Source: Xanthomonas citri pv. mangiferaeindicae (GTDB lineage Bacteria; Pseudomonadota; Gammaproteobacteria; Xanthomonadales; Xanthomonadaceae). Taken from it: a stretch of DNA of 64,000 nt. This document shows, piece after piece, positions 42,284 through 51,063 of the stretch. The position numbers were made by a program, and so were the translations under genes. Position 1 is the stretch's first letter, and every line of letters begins with the position of its first letter. The DNA lies in the NCBI GenBank assembly GCA_002240395.1, contig CP016836.1:3162001-3226000 (forward strand), read 5' to 3'. The notes beneath the pieces were generated by a model. That model was given only the letters and a program-made list of their open reading frames with translations, was not told the DNA's origin and ran no database searches.

Positions 42284-43422
42284 CGTGGCGGTGCGACCAG
42301 GGTGTCGCGGCCGATGTCGGCGACGGTGCGCGCGCCGGTCAGCGTCATCGCCACGCGCATCTCCTGCTGCAGCAGGTCGAGCAGGTGTGCCACCCCGGCC
42401 TGGCCGGCCGCGGCCAGCGCATAGACGAACGCACGGCCCAGCAACACCGCATCGGCGCCCAGCGCCAGCATCCGCACGATGTCCAGCCCGCTGCGTACGC
42501 CCGAATCGGCGAGGATCTTCAACGACCCGCCGACCGCGTCGGCAATCGCCGGCAGTGCCTGCGCGGTCGACAACACGCCGTCGAGCTGGCGCCCGCCGTG
42601 GTTGGAGACGACGATGCCATCGGCACCGAAGCGGACCGCGTCGCGCGCATCGTCCGGGTCGAGGATGCCTTTGATGACCATCGGCCCGCGCCAGAACGCG
42701 CGGATCCACTCCAGGTCCTTCCACGAGATCGATGGGTCGAAGTTCGCGCCCAGCCAGCCGATGTAGTCGGCCAGTCCGGTCGCGGCGCCGCGGTAGGCGG
42801 AGATGTTGCCCAGATCGTGCGGCCGTCCACGCAGGCCCACGTCCCAGGCCCAGCGCGGATGTGTGGCCGCCTGCCACAGACGGCGCAGCGCCGCGTTGGG
42901 GCCACTCATGCCCGAGTGCGCATCGCGGTAGCGCGCGCCGGGCGTGGGCATGTCGACGGTGAACACCAGCGTGGTGCAACCGGCGGCCTGTGCGCGTTCG
43001 AGCGCGGCGCGCATGAAGCCGCGGTCGCGCAGCACGTACAACTGGAACCACATCGGTCGGTCGATCGACGGCGCGACCTCCTCGATCGCGCAGACCGACA
43101 CCGTCGACAGCGTGAACGGGATGCCGCGCGAGGCCGCCGCGCGTGCGGCCTGGACCTCGCCGCGGCGTGCATACATGCCGGTCAATCCAACCGGCGCGAG
43201 CGCCGCGGGGAAGGCCAGGCGCTCGCCGAACAGTTCGGTCGACAGGTCCAGCTCGGCGACGTCGCGTAGCACACGCTGGCGCAGCGCGATGCCTTCCAGG
43301 TCAGCGACATTGCGGCGCAGCGTCTGTTCGGCATAGGCGCCACCGTCGATGTAGTGGAACAGGAACGGCGGCAACCGCCGCTGGGCGGCGGCGCGGTAGT
43401 CGGTCGAGGCGGCGATGATCAT
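42280..43422 (-). CDS. lldD: FMN-dependent L-lactate dehydrogenase
   Basis: A 380-residue alpha-hydroxy-acid oxidase family enzyme at the inner membrane, oxidising L-lactate to pyruvate. Motifs include PPFLFHYIDGGA, the FMN region PVGLTGMYARRGE, WFQLYV, and the catalytic-His segment VSNHGGRQLD, with later DSGVRSGLDIVRMLALGADAV in part. It is slightly shorter than E. coli LldD (396). It starts 11 bases after lldR and overlaps dld by 4 bases, a tight operon. Confidence 0.94.
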   Translation of the reverse strand: MIIAASTDYRAAAQRRLPPFLFHYIDGGAYAEQTLRRNVADLEGIALRQRVLRDVAELDLSTELFGERLAFPAALAPVGLTGMYARRGEVQAARAAASRGIPFTLSTVSVCAIEEVAPSIDRPMWFQLYVLRDRGFMRAALERAQAAGCTTLVFTVDMPTPGARYRDAHSGMSGPNAALRRLWQAATHPRWAWDVGLRGRPHDLGNISAYRGAATGLADYIGWLGANFDPSISWKDLEWIRAFWRGPMVIKGILDPDDARDAVRFGADGIVVSNHGGRQLDGVLSTAQALPAIADAVGGSLKILADSGVRSGLDIVRMLALGADAVLLGRAFVYALAAAGQAGVAHLLDLLQQEMRVAMTLTGARTVADIGRDTLVAPPR

Positions 43423-43433
43423 GGCGGCAGCCT

Positions 43434-44237
43434 TCAGGCGTGTGAGGGGGGCAGGCGCGAGGCGCGGGCGCGGCGTGCCTCGTTCTCGTCGAGTTCGCGC
43501 AGCGAGGTGTGCACGAAGGCCAGATGGGTGTGGGCGGCGGCGCGGGCGCCGTCGGGGTCGCCCGACAGCACGGCGTCGCGCATCGCCCGGTGCTGCAGCA
43601 ACAGCGGCTCGAAGGTGCGCGCCGAGACATAGAGCGTTTCCCGGCTCTGCGAAATGTTGGTCTGCAGCAACTCGAACATGCCGCGCATGACCTGCACCAG
43701 CACCAGATTGTGCGAGGCCTCGGCAATCGATAGATGGAACGCGGCATCGGCACGCGCTTCGCCGGCCGGATCGTGGCGACCGTGCAGCGCCGTCATCGCG
43801 TCGAAGGCATCGGCGATTCGCGTGCGGTCGTCGTCGGTCGCGCGCAGCGCGGCGTGCCAGGCGGCCATGCCCTCCAGTTCGTGCCGGATCTCGAGCACGT
43901 CGTAGCGGTACTCCGGATCGCTGCGGAACACGCCGAGGAACGGCTGCAGCGGTGCGATGCGCGGCGATGCGTCTGCGTCGTGCGTGCACAGATAGGTGCC
44001 GCCGCCCTGGCGCGCATACAGCACGCCCTGGCTGGCCAAGCGGGCGATCGCCTCGCGCAGAACGGTCCGTGACACGCCCAGTTCGAGCGCGAGTGCGCGT
44101 TCGGCCGGCAGGCGGTCGCCAGGACGTAACTGGCGCGCGTCGATCAGCGCCAGCACGCGGTCTGCGACCTGGTCGGACAGACGCAAGCGACGCGCGCCGA
44201 TGGTGTCTGGGCGGGTGGCAGGAGGGGGAATGCGCAT
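43434..44237 (-). CDS. lldR: GntR/FadR-family lactate regulator LldR
   Basis: A 267-residue regulator. The N-terminal winged helix is LSDQVADRVLALIDARQLRPGD with LPAERALALELGVSRTVLREAIARL (in part). A C-terminal FCD domain (about residues 110-240) should bind lactate through metal. The start at 44237 has GGAAGAG upstream; 44252 is an in-frame alternative. It heads the lldR-lldD-dld operon, and two matching operators lie upstream. No lactate permease gene is in the cluster. Confidence 0.9.
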   Translation of the reverse strand: MRIPPPATRPDTIGARRLRLSDQVADRVLALIDARQLRPGDRLPAERALALELGVSRTVLREAIARLASQGVLYARQGGGTYLCTHDADASPRIAPLQPFLGVFRSDPEYRYDVLEIRHELEGMAAWHAALRATDDDRTRIADAFDAMTALHGRHDPAGEARADAAFHLSIAEASHNLVLVQVMRGMFELLQTNISQSRETLYVSARTFEPLLLQHRAMRDAVLSGDPDGARAAAHTHLAFVHTSLRELDENEARRARASRLPPSHA

Positions 44238-44375
44238 CCGGGACTCTTCCATGTCAGGTCGCCTGCAGCGGATGACGATGCCGGGCATCGTCGCGGTGGT
44301 GTTGCAGTCAACCGTGAGGGTTCGATCGCGCTCGCCCGCACGACGTGGCCCATCTGCGTTGAGCAAGCGCCATAA

Positions 44376-44390
44376 ATTGGTGCGACCAAT
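44376..44390. promoter_or_regulatory. LldR-type operator, proximal
   Basis: ATTGGT-GCG-ACCAAT, a perfect 6-bp palindrome with a 3-base centre, 139 bases upstream of the lldR start. It has the ATTGGTNNNACCAAT form of LldR operators. The centre-to-centre distance to the second site is 94 bases, about nine helical turns. Confidence 0.8.
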
Positions 44391-44469
44391 CAAGGGATAG
44401 GGTCGATCTCAGGCGAACAGTCTAACGATTCTTGCGCATTCATCGTCAGCACGACCAAGGTTTAGGTCA

Positions 44470-44484
44470 ATTGGTTACACCAAT
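44470..44484. promoter_or_regulatory. LldR-type operator, distal
   Basis: ATTGGT-TAC-ACCAAT, the same palindrome as the proximal site with a different centre. A minus-strand TTGACC, candidate -35 of the lld operon, overlaps its edge. The rest of the 364-base gap between lysR and lldR holds nothing else I recognise. Confidence 0.8.
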
Positions 44485-44601
44485 GGCGCATCGATGTTGA
44501 CGCCGAACGCGCGGCGATCGCGACGCAGACAGGCGGTCGGCAGTCGCCGTGGCATACATGCGAAGGGGGCCGCCAAGCGCGGACCTGCCGCGTCAACAGC
44601 G

Positions 44602-45498
44602 TCAGCCCGCGCCGGCGATGTGCGCACGCAGCCACTGGTGCGCCGGGTCGCGATGGACGCGTTCGGGCCAGAGCATCAGCAGGTCGAAGCCGGGAATGTC
44701 GATCGGCGGGGCGACCACCCGCAGCGCCGGATTCGCCTGGACCAGGCGCGACGGCAGCATCGCCACCAGGTCGGTGCTCTCCAGCAATGCCGGCATCGCC
44801 AGGAACTGCGGCACCGACAGCACGACGCGACGGGCCATGCCCCGCGCAGCGAGCGCGCGGTCGGTGGCACCCTCGAAGCCGCCGCCGTCCGGCGAGACGA
44901 TCGCATGGTCGAGCTTGCAGAACTGCGCCAGCGTGGGGCGACGTTTCAATCCGGGATGGCCGGCGCGCCCGGCCAGCAGGTAGCGCTCGGTGAAGATGCG
45001 GCGCCAGCGCAGCGTGGGCGGCGCCTCGGTATCGGTCAGGAACGCAAGGTCGATCTCATCCTGCGTCGCACTGCCGGCCATCTGGCCCGGCGGCCGTTGC
45101 ACGACCGCCAGCCGCATGCCGGGCGCGGCGGTCCGCAAGGTGGCCAGCGCCGGGCGCAACACTGTCAGCATGCTGTAGTCGAAGGCGGCGACGCGCCAGG
45201 TCTGGCGGGCGAGGTCCGGCGCGAAGGGCGGGGCGGGCGCAACCGCCTGCGCCAGCGCCGCGAGCGCCTGCCGCAGCGGCTCGCGCAGCGCGTCGGCACG
45301 GGCGGTCGGGCGCATGCCGCGCGGCCCTGGCAGCAGCAGCGGATCGTCGAAGAACTCCCGCAACCGCGCGAGTTGCGCGCTGATGGTCGGTTGCGCCAGA
45401 TGCAGCCGCTGCGCCGCGCGGGTCACGTTGTGCTCGAGCAGCAACGCGTCGAGCGTGCGCAGCAGGTTGAGGTCGAGCCCTTGCAAGGTATTGCGCAT
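44602..45498 (-). CDS. LysR family transcriptional regulator
   Basis: A 298-residue LysR regulator. The helix-turn-helix is at about residues 6-63 (LDLNLLRTLDALLLEHNVTRAAQRLHLAQPT in part, then ISAQLARLREFFDDPLL). A periplasmic-binding-protein-like effector domain follows. It is of the NodD/LinR-like subgroup. The start at 45498 (MRNTLQGLDLNLL) is typical, and the upstream in-frame ATG is less so. It diverges from the flavodoxin-fold gene, with a LysR-type inverted repeat between. Confidence 0.9.
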   Translation of the reverse strand: MRNTLQGLDLNLLRTLDALLLEHNVTRAAQRLHLAQPTISAQLARLREFFDDPLLLPGPRGMRPTARADALREPLRQALAALAQAVAPAPPFAPDLARQTWRVAAFDYSMLTVLRPALATLRTAAPGMRLAVVQRPPGQMAGSATQDEIDLAFLTDTEAPPTLRWRRIFTERYLLAGRAGHPGLKRRPTLAQFCKLDHAIVSPDGGGFEGATDRALAARGMARRVVLSVPQFLAMPALLESTDLVAMLPSRLVQANPALRVVAPPIDIPGFDLLMLWPERVHRDPAHQWLRAHIAGAG

Positions 45499-45508
45499 GA
45501 CGATACCT

Positions 45509-45529
45509 GGAATGGCGAGAATCCATTTC
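45509..45529. promoter_or_regulatory. LysR-type binding site
   Basis: Inverted repeat GGAATGG-N7-CCATTTC (six of seven pairs), close to the T-N11-A form of LysR sites, in the 85-base divergent gap. A TATAAG hexamer at 45534-45539 could be the -10 of the plus-strand gene. Confidence 0.5.
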
Positions 45530-45583
45530 AACTATAAGACGTCGCTGGCTACCTTGCGCGCATTCCCCCTGTGAGCCGCGCCG

Positions 45584-46372
45584 ATGCACGTCCTGCTAGT
45601 CCATGCCCATCCCGAACCCACCTCGACGACCCGTCGCCTGGTCGATATCTCGACCGACGTCCTGTCCGCGCAAGGTCACACGGTGATGCACTCCGATCTG
45701 TATGCGGCCAACTGGAAGGCGGTGTTCGATGCCGACGACTTTCCCGATCGCGTCGATCCCGAGCGCTTGTCGTTCGTGGCCGAGTCGCGCCATGCCTTCG
45801 CCCACGATGGTCAGACCCCGGACGTGGTGGCCGAACAGCGCAAGCTGATGGCGGCCGATGCGGTGATCCTGCATTTCCCGCTGTGGTGGTTCGGCATGCC
45901 GGCGATCATGAAGGGCTGGATCGACCGGGTCTGGGCCTACGGGCTGGCCTACGGCTATCGCGATGCCGGTAACGCCTACCGCTACGGCGAGGGCGGGTTT
46001 GCGGGCAAGCGCGCGCTGCTCGCGGTGTCGGTCGGCGGCCCCGAGATCGACTACTCGCCCCGTGGCATCAATGGCCCGCTGGAGCAGTTGCTGTTTCCGA
46101 TCACCCACGGCGCCCTGTTCTTTCCGGGCATGCAGGTGCTGCCCACGTTCGCCGTCTATGGTGCGGGCGCTCTCGATGCGACGGGCCTGGCGTCGGCGGC
46201 GCAGGCGTGGCGGGCGCGGCTGGCCGGGCTGTTCGAGCAGGCGCCGATCGCGTTCCGCGCGCAGAACGGTGGCGATTACCCCGACCGCCACGTGCTGGCC
46301 GCCGAGGTCGCGCCCGGCCGCAGCGAACTGATGGCGCATATCGCCGATATGGACGCCGAGGTGGGGCACTGA
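45584..46372 (+). CDS. NAD(P)H dehydrogenase (quinone)-like flavodoxin-fold protein
   Basis: A 262-residue flavodoxin-like protein of the MdaB/KefF/NQO family. The N-terminal FMN/FAD loop is LLVHAHPEPTSTTRRLV, and the middle motif ILHFPLWWFGMPAIMKGWIDRV is highly typical, with GPLEQLLFPITHGALFFPGM after. It should reduce quinones or similar electrophiles with NAD(P)H. It diverges from a LysR gene, which probably controls it in response to a redox or electrophile signal (inference). Confidence 0.9.
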   Translation: MHVLLVHAHPEPTSTTRRLVDISTDVLSAQGHTVMHSDLYAANWKAVFDADDFPDRVDPERLSFVAESRHAFAHDGQTPDVVAEQRKLMAADAVILHFPLWWFGMPAIMKGWIDRVWAYGLAYGYRDAGNAYRYGEGGFAGKRALLAVSVGGPEIDYSPRGINGPLEQLLFPITHGALFFPGMQVLPTFAVYGAGALDATGLASAAQAWRARLAGLFEQAPIAFRAQNGGDYPDRHVLAAEVAPGRSELMAHIADMDAEVGH

Positions 46373-46426
46373 TCTGCGGCGCGCTGTGGGCGGATCCGTT
46401 GCGCGCCGCGCACGCCTGCCTTGAGC

Positions 46427-47058
46427 TCAGCGCGGACGCCCGATGAATGGCTTGCAGTGGAGGAAGTCGCCCGATTCGAGGCAATCGATCACGAAGCCAG
46501 CCACCTCGTCCCGGGTGACCGCGCGCAGTTGCAGCGACGGCGGGACGGACAGGGCCACCTGCCAGTCGCCGCGTCCGGGGCGCGCGGTGAACGGCGCGGG
46601 CCGCACCAGCGTCCAGTCCAGCCCGAGTCCTGGATCAGCGCTTCCTGGCGATCCTTGTCGGCATAGCGGTGACGCGTGAGCAGCGGAAAGACGATGCGGT
46701 TGTACAGCCAGCCGCCATGCCCGCGCGTTTCGCCCGCGCCCACGCCGGTGATCGCGACCAGGCGCCGCACGCCGGTGTCGCGCATCGCGGCGATCGCTGC
46801 CCGCGTCGCGTCGGAGAACACCGTCGTCGGCCCGGGGCTGCCGACGCCCAAGCTCATCACGACCGCGTCGTGCGCGGCCATGCGTTCGGCCAGGAAGCGG
46901 GCGTCGTCGGGGCGGCCGACGGCGATGTCGACGCCCGGCGTGGCGGTGAGCCGGTCCGCCGAGCGCGTCTGTGCGGTGACCCGGTGGCCGCGCGCCACCG
47001 CCTGCACGACCAGCCGTGTGCCCACGCCGCCCGACGCGCCCATGACGAATACGCGCAT
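46427..47058 (-). pseudogene. NAD(P)-binding epimerase-like protein, frameshifted
   Basis: The first 148 residues or so form an NAD(P)-binding protein (MGASGGVGTRLVVQAVARGH) of the NmrA/YwnB type. At about 46620 the frame changes and the rest becomes Arg/Pro-rich, stopping at 46489. One base inserted after DSG would restore DWTLVRPAPFTARPG and a normal C-terminus ending at 46427. So a single C seems deleted in a GGC-TGG context. It may be a pseudogene or a sequencing error. It has no evident operon partner. Confidence 0.7.
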
Positions 47059-47164
47059 TGCTGTCCCTGCGAAAATGGTGCCGGCCGACAGTCTCGCCGA
47101 TGCCGGGGCGATGCGGCCAGGTCGCGGTCGGCGTCGATGCGCGCCGACCGCGACCGGCGGCGCG

Positions 47165-49036
47165 TCAGCGCGCGAGCGGCTGCCAGCGCAGCGCCAGCCC
47201 GTACTCGCGCCCGGGCTGGCGATACCACGCTACGGTCTCGTAGTCCTTGTCGAGCAGGTTGGTCGCCCGCGCCTCGAGCGTCCAGGCTGGTGCAAACGCC
47301 CACGCCGCACGCAGGTCGAGGGTGCCGTAGCCGCCCACGCGCAGCGTGTTGGCGGGGTTGTCGTAGCGACCGCCGGCGCCGCGCAGCGTGGTGCCGATCC
47401 GCAGGTCGCCGAAGCTGCGGTCGATGTCGAGCCGGCCACTGTTGCGCGCGCGTCGGGCGAGCAGATGGTCGCGGTAGGCGCCTTCGCTGCGGTCGCGCGG
47501 GTCGACGTGGCTCAACTCGGTCGACAGGTCCCAACCGGCGAGGGTGGTCGCGAAGGTCAGCTCGGCGCCACGGATGCGGGCCTCGTCGATGTTGCTGCCG
47601 CGACCGACATAGTCCGGCGGCGGATAGACGAACACGATGAGGTTGTCGATGCGGCTTTCGAAGACATCGAACGCCCAGCGCCACTGGGCCGCCTGCTGCG
47701 AGATGCCGAGGTTCACGCTCTTGGCGCGCTCCGGCTTGAGGTCCGGGCTTTCCGAGCCGGGGTAGTACAGGTCGTTGAAGGTGGGGGCCTTGAAACCGGT
47801 CCCGGCGCTGGCGGTGACGCGCAGGCCGTGGGCCAGGTCCATGCCCCAGCCCAGGCTGCCCGTACCGTGGCCGCCGAACTGCTCGTTGTCGTCGTGGCGC
47901 AGGCTCGCCTGCAGGCGATGCGCACCGAAACGGCCGCGGTACTCGACGAACGTGGCGTAGTTGTCGCGCGCCGTCACCGCGTAGCGGGTATCGCTGTCGA
48001 CTTGGTCGGCCTGCCAGTCGAAGCCCAGGCTCAGGCCCTGGGTCGGCGCCAGGCCGAAGTCGGCCTGCACCGAGGCGGTGTCGCGGCGGGTGTCGATGCG
48101 GCCGACATCGCTGCGCGTGCCGGTGTCGGCATCGCGGAAGTAGGTGCTCGACTTGTCATAGGCGCGGCCGGCCTGCGCGGTCAGGCGCACGACGTCCGAA
48201 GGCGCATAGGTCAGCGTCCCGCCGGCGACCTGCTGCACGGTGTCGGCCTCGTTGCCGCCGAAGAGACTGCCGTCGAACTGATTGAACGCGTCGGCATGCA
48301 AGGCGTGGCCTTCCAGGCGCAGCGCGTCGGTGAGCTGTACGCCGGCGCGCAGGTTCAGCGAACGGTTGCGGTAGCCGTCGCGATCGGGCTCATCGACGAA
48401 GCAGCCCTGGAACAGCGCCGCAGAGCCGCGGCAGGCATCGATGCCGTCGGTGCGCTGGAACGCCGCATCGACGCCGAACCAGCCCCGGCCGCTGCGGCCG
48501 CCGATGCCGGCGCTGGCTTCGCGCAGGCCGTGGCTGCCGGCGCCGATCCGTGCATGCGGCGAGATCGCGCCGTCGTGGCGGCGGGTGAAGATCTGGATGA
48601 CGCCACCGATCGCCTCCGAGCCGTAGAGGCTCGAGCGCGGGCCGCGCACGATTTCCACGCGCTCGATCTGGTCGACCGGCAGGTCCTGGATCGCCGGCAT
48701 GCCGGCAGTCGCGCTGCCGATGCGCACACCGTCGACGAGGACCAGCACATGGTCGGATTCGGCGCCGCGCAGGAAGATCGAGCTCAGCTTGCCCGGGCCG
48801 CCGCTGTTGCCGATCTGGATGCCGGCGCGGCCACGCAGCAATTCGGGCAGGTCGCGCGCCTGGCTGCGCTCGATCTCGTCGCGGTCGATGACCTGTGCCG
48901 GCACGAGGGTGTTGGCCAGCGCGGTCTGGGTCCGGTTGGCAGTGACGAGCACGGCGTCGAGTTCGCCGGGGGCGGCGAGCGCCGACGGAGCGAGCAGGGC
49001 GGTGGCGATCGCCACGGTCAGGGTGCGGAACGGCAT
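47165..49036 (-). CDS. btuB: TonB-dependent vitamin B12 receptor BtuB
   Basis: A 623-residue outer-membrane receptor. It has a signal peptide (about residues 1-22), a TonB-box region LDAVLVTA and a plug domain with PVDQIERVEIVRGPRSSLYG. A 22-strand barrel ends in a C-terminal Arg after ALRWQPLAR rather than Phe. AAGGAGA precedes the ATG at 49036, which fits the signal peptide; the upstream frame is within the leader. The cobalamin riboswitch in the leader strongly supports the substrate. No btuCDF transport genes are adjacent in the window. Confidence 0.93.
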   Translation of the reverse strand: MPFRTLTVAIATALLAPSALAAPGELDAVLVTANRTQTALANTLVPAQVIDRDEIERSQARDLPELLRGRAGIQIGNSGGPGKLSSIFLRGAESDHVLVLVDGVRIGSATAGMPAIQDLPVDQIERVEIVRGPRSSLYGSEAIGGVIQIFTRRHDGAISPHARIGAGSHGLREASAGIGGRSGRGWFGVDAAFQRTDGIDACRGSAALFQGCFVDEPDRDGYRNRSLNLRAGVQLTDALRLEGHALHADAFNQFDGSLFGGNEADTVQQVAGGTLTYAPSDVVRLTAQAGRAYDKSSTYFRDADTGTRSDVGRIDTRRDTASVQADFGLAPTQGLSLGFDWQADQVDSDTRYAVTARDNYATFVEYRGRFGAHRLQASLRHDDNEQFGGHGTGSLGWGMDLAHGLRVTASAGTGFKAPTFNDLYYPGSESPDLKPERAKSVNLGISQQAAQWRWAFDVFESRIDNLIVFVYPPPDYVGRGSNIDEARIRGAELTFATTLAGWDLSTELSHVDPRDRSEGAYRDHLLARRARNSGRLDIDRSFGDLRIGTTLRGAGGRYDNPANTLRVGGYGTLDLRAAWAFAPAWTLEARATNLLDKDYETVAWYRQPGREYGLALRWQPLAR

Positions 49037-49182
49037 TGCGGTCTCCTTGCGCGCGCGCATCGAGCGCGCGGCGGGCGGGCGGGCGAAGATCGCGGGAACG
49101 GGCGCGCACAGACCGCCGTCCGGACGCAGACGTGCCCGGAACGTCGTCGCAATGCCCGCCGCATCGCAATCAGGTGGAACTT

Positions 49183-49372
49183 CGAGGCCGGTCTCCGGAC
49201 TTGCGTGTGGGCGCTCCAGGCCCGGGCGTCGCGCCTTCCCATGCACAGGGCACAGTGGCGAGAAGCGACGCTTGCACACGCTTACCGTTGCGGGGGCAGT
49301 GCCGGAATGGGGTCGTCTTGCGGCGCCCGTCACCGGCTTCCCGTTTCAACCCGGGCAGGCCGGGTCACCGCG
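49183..49372 (-). promoter_or_regulatory. Cobalamin riboswitch
   Basis: Minus-strand leader RNA with the expected elements in order: GGGAAGCCGGTG, the B12 box GCCCCCGCAACGGTAAGC, a CACTGTGC stem and GGGAAGGCGCGACGCC, then AGTCCGGAGACCGGCCT near the end. It ends about 146 bases before the btuB start. Ligand binding would repress btuB when cobalamin is plentiful. The gap from here to 49407 holds nothing else. Confidence 0.93.
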
Positions 49373-49407
49373 AAGCAGGCGCGATTGTACGCCAGGGCTT
49401 CGCCGGC

Positions 49408-49764
49408 TCAGCGCTTGATGTCGTCCGGGATCGCGTCGTCGCGATCGGCGGTGTCGTGCACGATCGTGGTGACCGGGCCGGCCGCGGTCCGTGCGCGCGG
49501 GTCGGGCAGTTGTGCGGTCGCCGCTTCGGCGGCCTCGGCCAGTTGCAGACGACGCGCCTCGGGGACCTCCTGCCAGTGGCAGTCCAGCAGCGCGCCCTCG
49601 ATCGAGTACAGCAGGTTGAGGCTGGGCCGAAAGCCAGCCCGTCGCACGCGCACGAAGGCCTCGACCGCGCCCGCCGCCTCGAGATCCTCGCGCGTGCGCA
49701 GCCCCACCTGCCGCAGCCATGCTGCCGACCTTGGGCCCAGGTTGCGCAGCTTCGGCGTGCTCAA
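49408..49764 (-). CDS. TfoX C-terminal domain protein
   Basis: A 118-residue protein starting at a TTG that overlaps the stop of the upstream gene (TTGA). The TfoX/Sxy C-terminal domain is seen in STPKLRNLGPRSAAWLRQVG, TREDLEAAGAVEAFVRVRRAG and LNLLYSIEGALLDCHWQEV. The N-terminal TfoX domain is absent. The fold is helix-hairpin-helix-like. A competence role is not implied by this domain alone. The tail after residue 90 is Ala/Asp-rich. Confidence 0.85.
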   Translation of the reverse strand: MSTPKLRNLGPRSAAWLRQVGLRTREDLEAAGAVEAFVRVRRAGFRPSLNLLYSIEGALLDCHWQEVPEARRLQLAEAAEAATAQLPDPRARTAAGPVTTIVHDTADRDDAIPDDIKR

Positions 49765-50243
49765 CGCGCGTGCTCGACGTACAGCTGTGCGAGCGCTTCG
49801 AGCCCGGCCTGATCGTCGGCGTCGAACCGGGCCGGCAGCGGGCTGTCGAGATCGAAGACGCCGATCAGGCGGTCGCCGTCGACCAGTGGCACGACGACTT
49901 CGGACCGCGACGCGGCATCGCAGGCGATGTGGCCCGGAAACGCATGCACGTCGTCGATGCGCTGGGTCTGCCGGGTGCGCGCCGCGGCGCCGCACACGCC
50001 CTTGTCGAGCGGAATGCGCACACAGGCGGGCAGACCCTGGAACGGTCCGACGACCAGTTCGGTCCCGTCATAGAAATAGAAGCCGACCCAGTTGAGGTCC
50101 TGCAGTGCGTGGTAGACCAGCGCCGAAAGGTTCGCGGCATTGGCGATGGGGTCGGATTCGCCATGCAGCAGGGCGCGGGCCTGCGCCGCGAGCGCGGCAT
50201 ACTGGTCGGCCTTGCTGCCGCTCAGAGGTGTGGAAGTGAACAT
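49761..50243 (-). CDS. msrC: Free methionine-(R)-sulfoxide reductase (GAF domain)
   Basis: A 160-residue GAF-domain enzyme. Its three cysteines Cys74 (PACVRI), Cys84 (KGVCGAA) and Cys108 (HIACDA) have the same spacing (10 and 24) as the catalytic set of E. coli fRMsr. The motifs NWVGFYFYDG and SEVVVPLVDGDRLIGVFDLDSP are family-specific. It reduces free methionine-R-sulfoxide, repairing oxidised methionine. It is coupled to the downstream TfoX-type gene. Confidence 0.93.
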   Translation of the reverse strand: MFTSTPLSGSKADQYAALAAQARALLHGESDPIANAANLSALVYHALQDLNWVGFYFYDGTELVVGPFQGLPACVRIPLDKGVCGAAARTRQTQRIDDVHAFPGHIACDAASRSEVVVPLVDGDRLIGVFDLDSPLPARFDADDQAGLEALAQLYVEHAR

Positions 50244-50315
50244 GTCGCGCAGTGTAGCAGCGGGGTCGCACCCGCCCGGCGGCGCCGTCGCAGGCGTCCC
50301 GATAGGCGCACCGGT

Positions 50316-51017
50316 ATGAGCGCGCGCACGTGCCTGGTCACCGGGACCGATACCGGCATCGGCAAGACCCACGCCAGCGTGGCGCTGCTGCAGGCCTTGC
50401 GTGCCGATGGTCGCCGCGCGGTCGGGATGAAACCGGTCGCCAGCGGCTGCGATTGGCAGGATGGTGGCTGGCGCAATGAGGATGCGCTGGCGCTGCAGGC
50501 CGCCAGCCGGCCCCGCCCGGCATACGCCGACGTCAACCCGGTGGCACTGCCCGAAGCGACCGCGCCGACCCTGGCCGCACGCGCGGCCAGCGTGGTCGTC
50601 GATGCCGAGGCGCTGCACGCCGCACACGCACGGCTCGCCGCCACGGCCGACGTGGTGCTGGTCGAGGGCGCCGGCGGCTGGGCGGCGCCGCTTGCCGAGG
50701 ACCTCGAGCATGCGGACCTGGCGCGGTGGCTGGGGGGCGCAGTGGTGCTGGTGGTCGGGCTCCGGCTCGGCTGCCTGAGCCATGCCCGCCTGACCGCACG
50801 CGCCATCGCGGCCGACGGCTGTCGGCTCGTGGGCTGGGTCGGCAACCGGATCGATCCGGAGTTCTCGCGCGCCGACGATTATCTGGGGCTGCTCGCCGAC
50901 GCATTGCCTGCGCCGTGTCTGGGTGTGCTGCCGTTCGTCGGCGACGGGGGCGGCCCCGACATGGGCGCCCTGGTGCTCGATCCGGCCTGGATCGACGCAC
51001 TGCCGCGCCGCCCCTGA
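50316..51017 (+). CDS. bioD: Dethiobiotin synthetase
   Basis: A 233-residue ATP-dependent enzyme making dethiobiotin from diaminopelargonate and CO2 in biotin synthesis. The P-loop GTDTGIGKT is at residues 10-18, MKPVASGC near 38 and the EGAGG motif near 110 (VLVEGAGGWAAPL). No other bio genes are nearby, so it stands alone here. It converges on an RND gene across a 46-base gap with a hairpin. Confidence 0.94.
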   Translation: MSARTCLVTGTDTGIGKTHASVALLQALRADGRRAVGMKPVASGCDWQDGGWRNEDALALQAASRPRPAYADVNPVALPEATAPTLAARAASVVVDAEALHAAHARLAATADVVLVEGAGGWAAPLAEDLEHADLARWLGGAVVLVVGLRLGCLSHARLTARAIAADGCRLVGWVGNRIDPEFSRADDYLGLLADALPAPCLGVLPFVGDGGGPDMGALVLDPAWIDALPRRP

Positions 51018-51027
51018 TCGGTGGCGT

Positions 51028-51055
51028 GGCATCCGCGGCATGCGCCGCGGATGCC
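51028..51055. terminator. Hairpin between convergent bioD and RND permease genes
   Basis: A perfect 12-bp stem GGCATCCGCGGC with a 4-base loop, centred in the 46-base gap. No T-run follows on either strand, so terminator strength is uncertain. Confidence 0.55.
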
Positions 51056-51063
51056 CGACGTGC

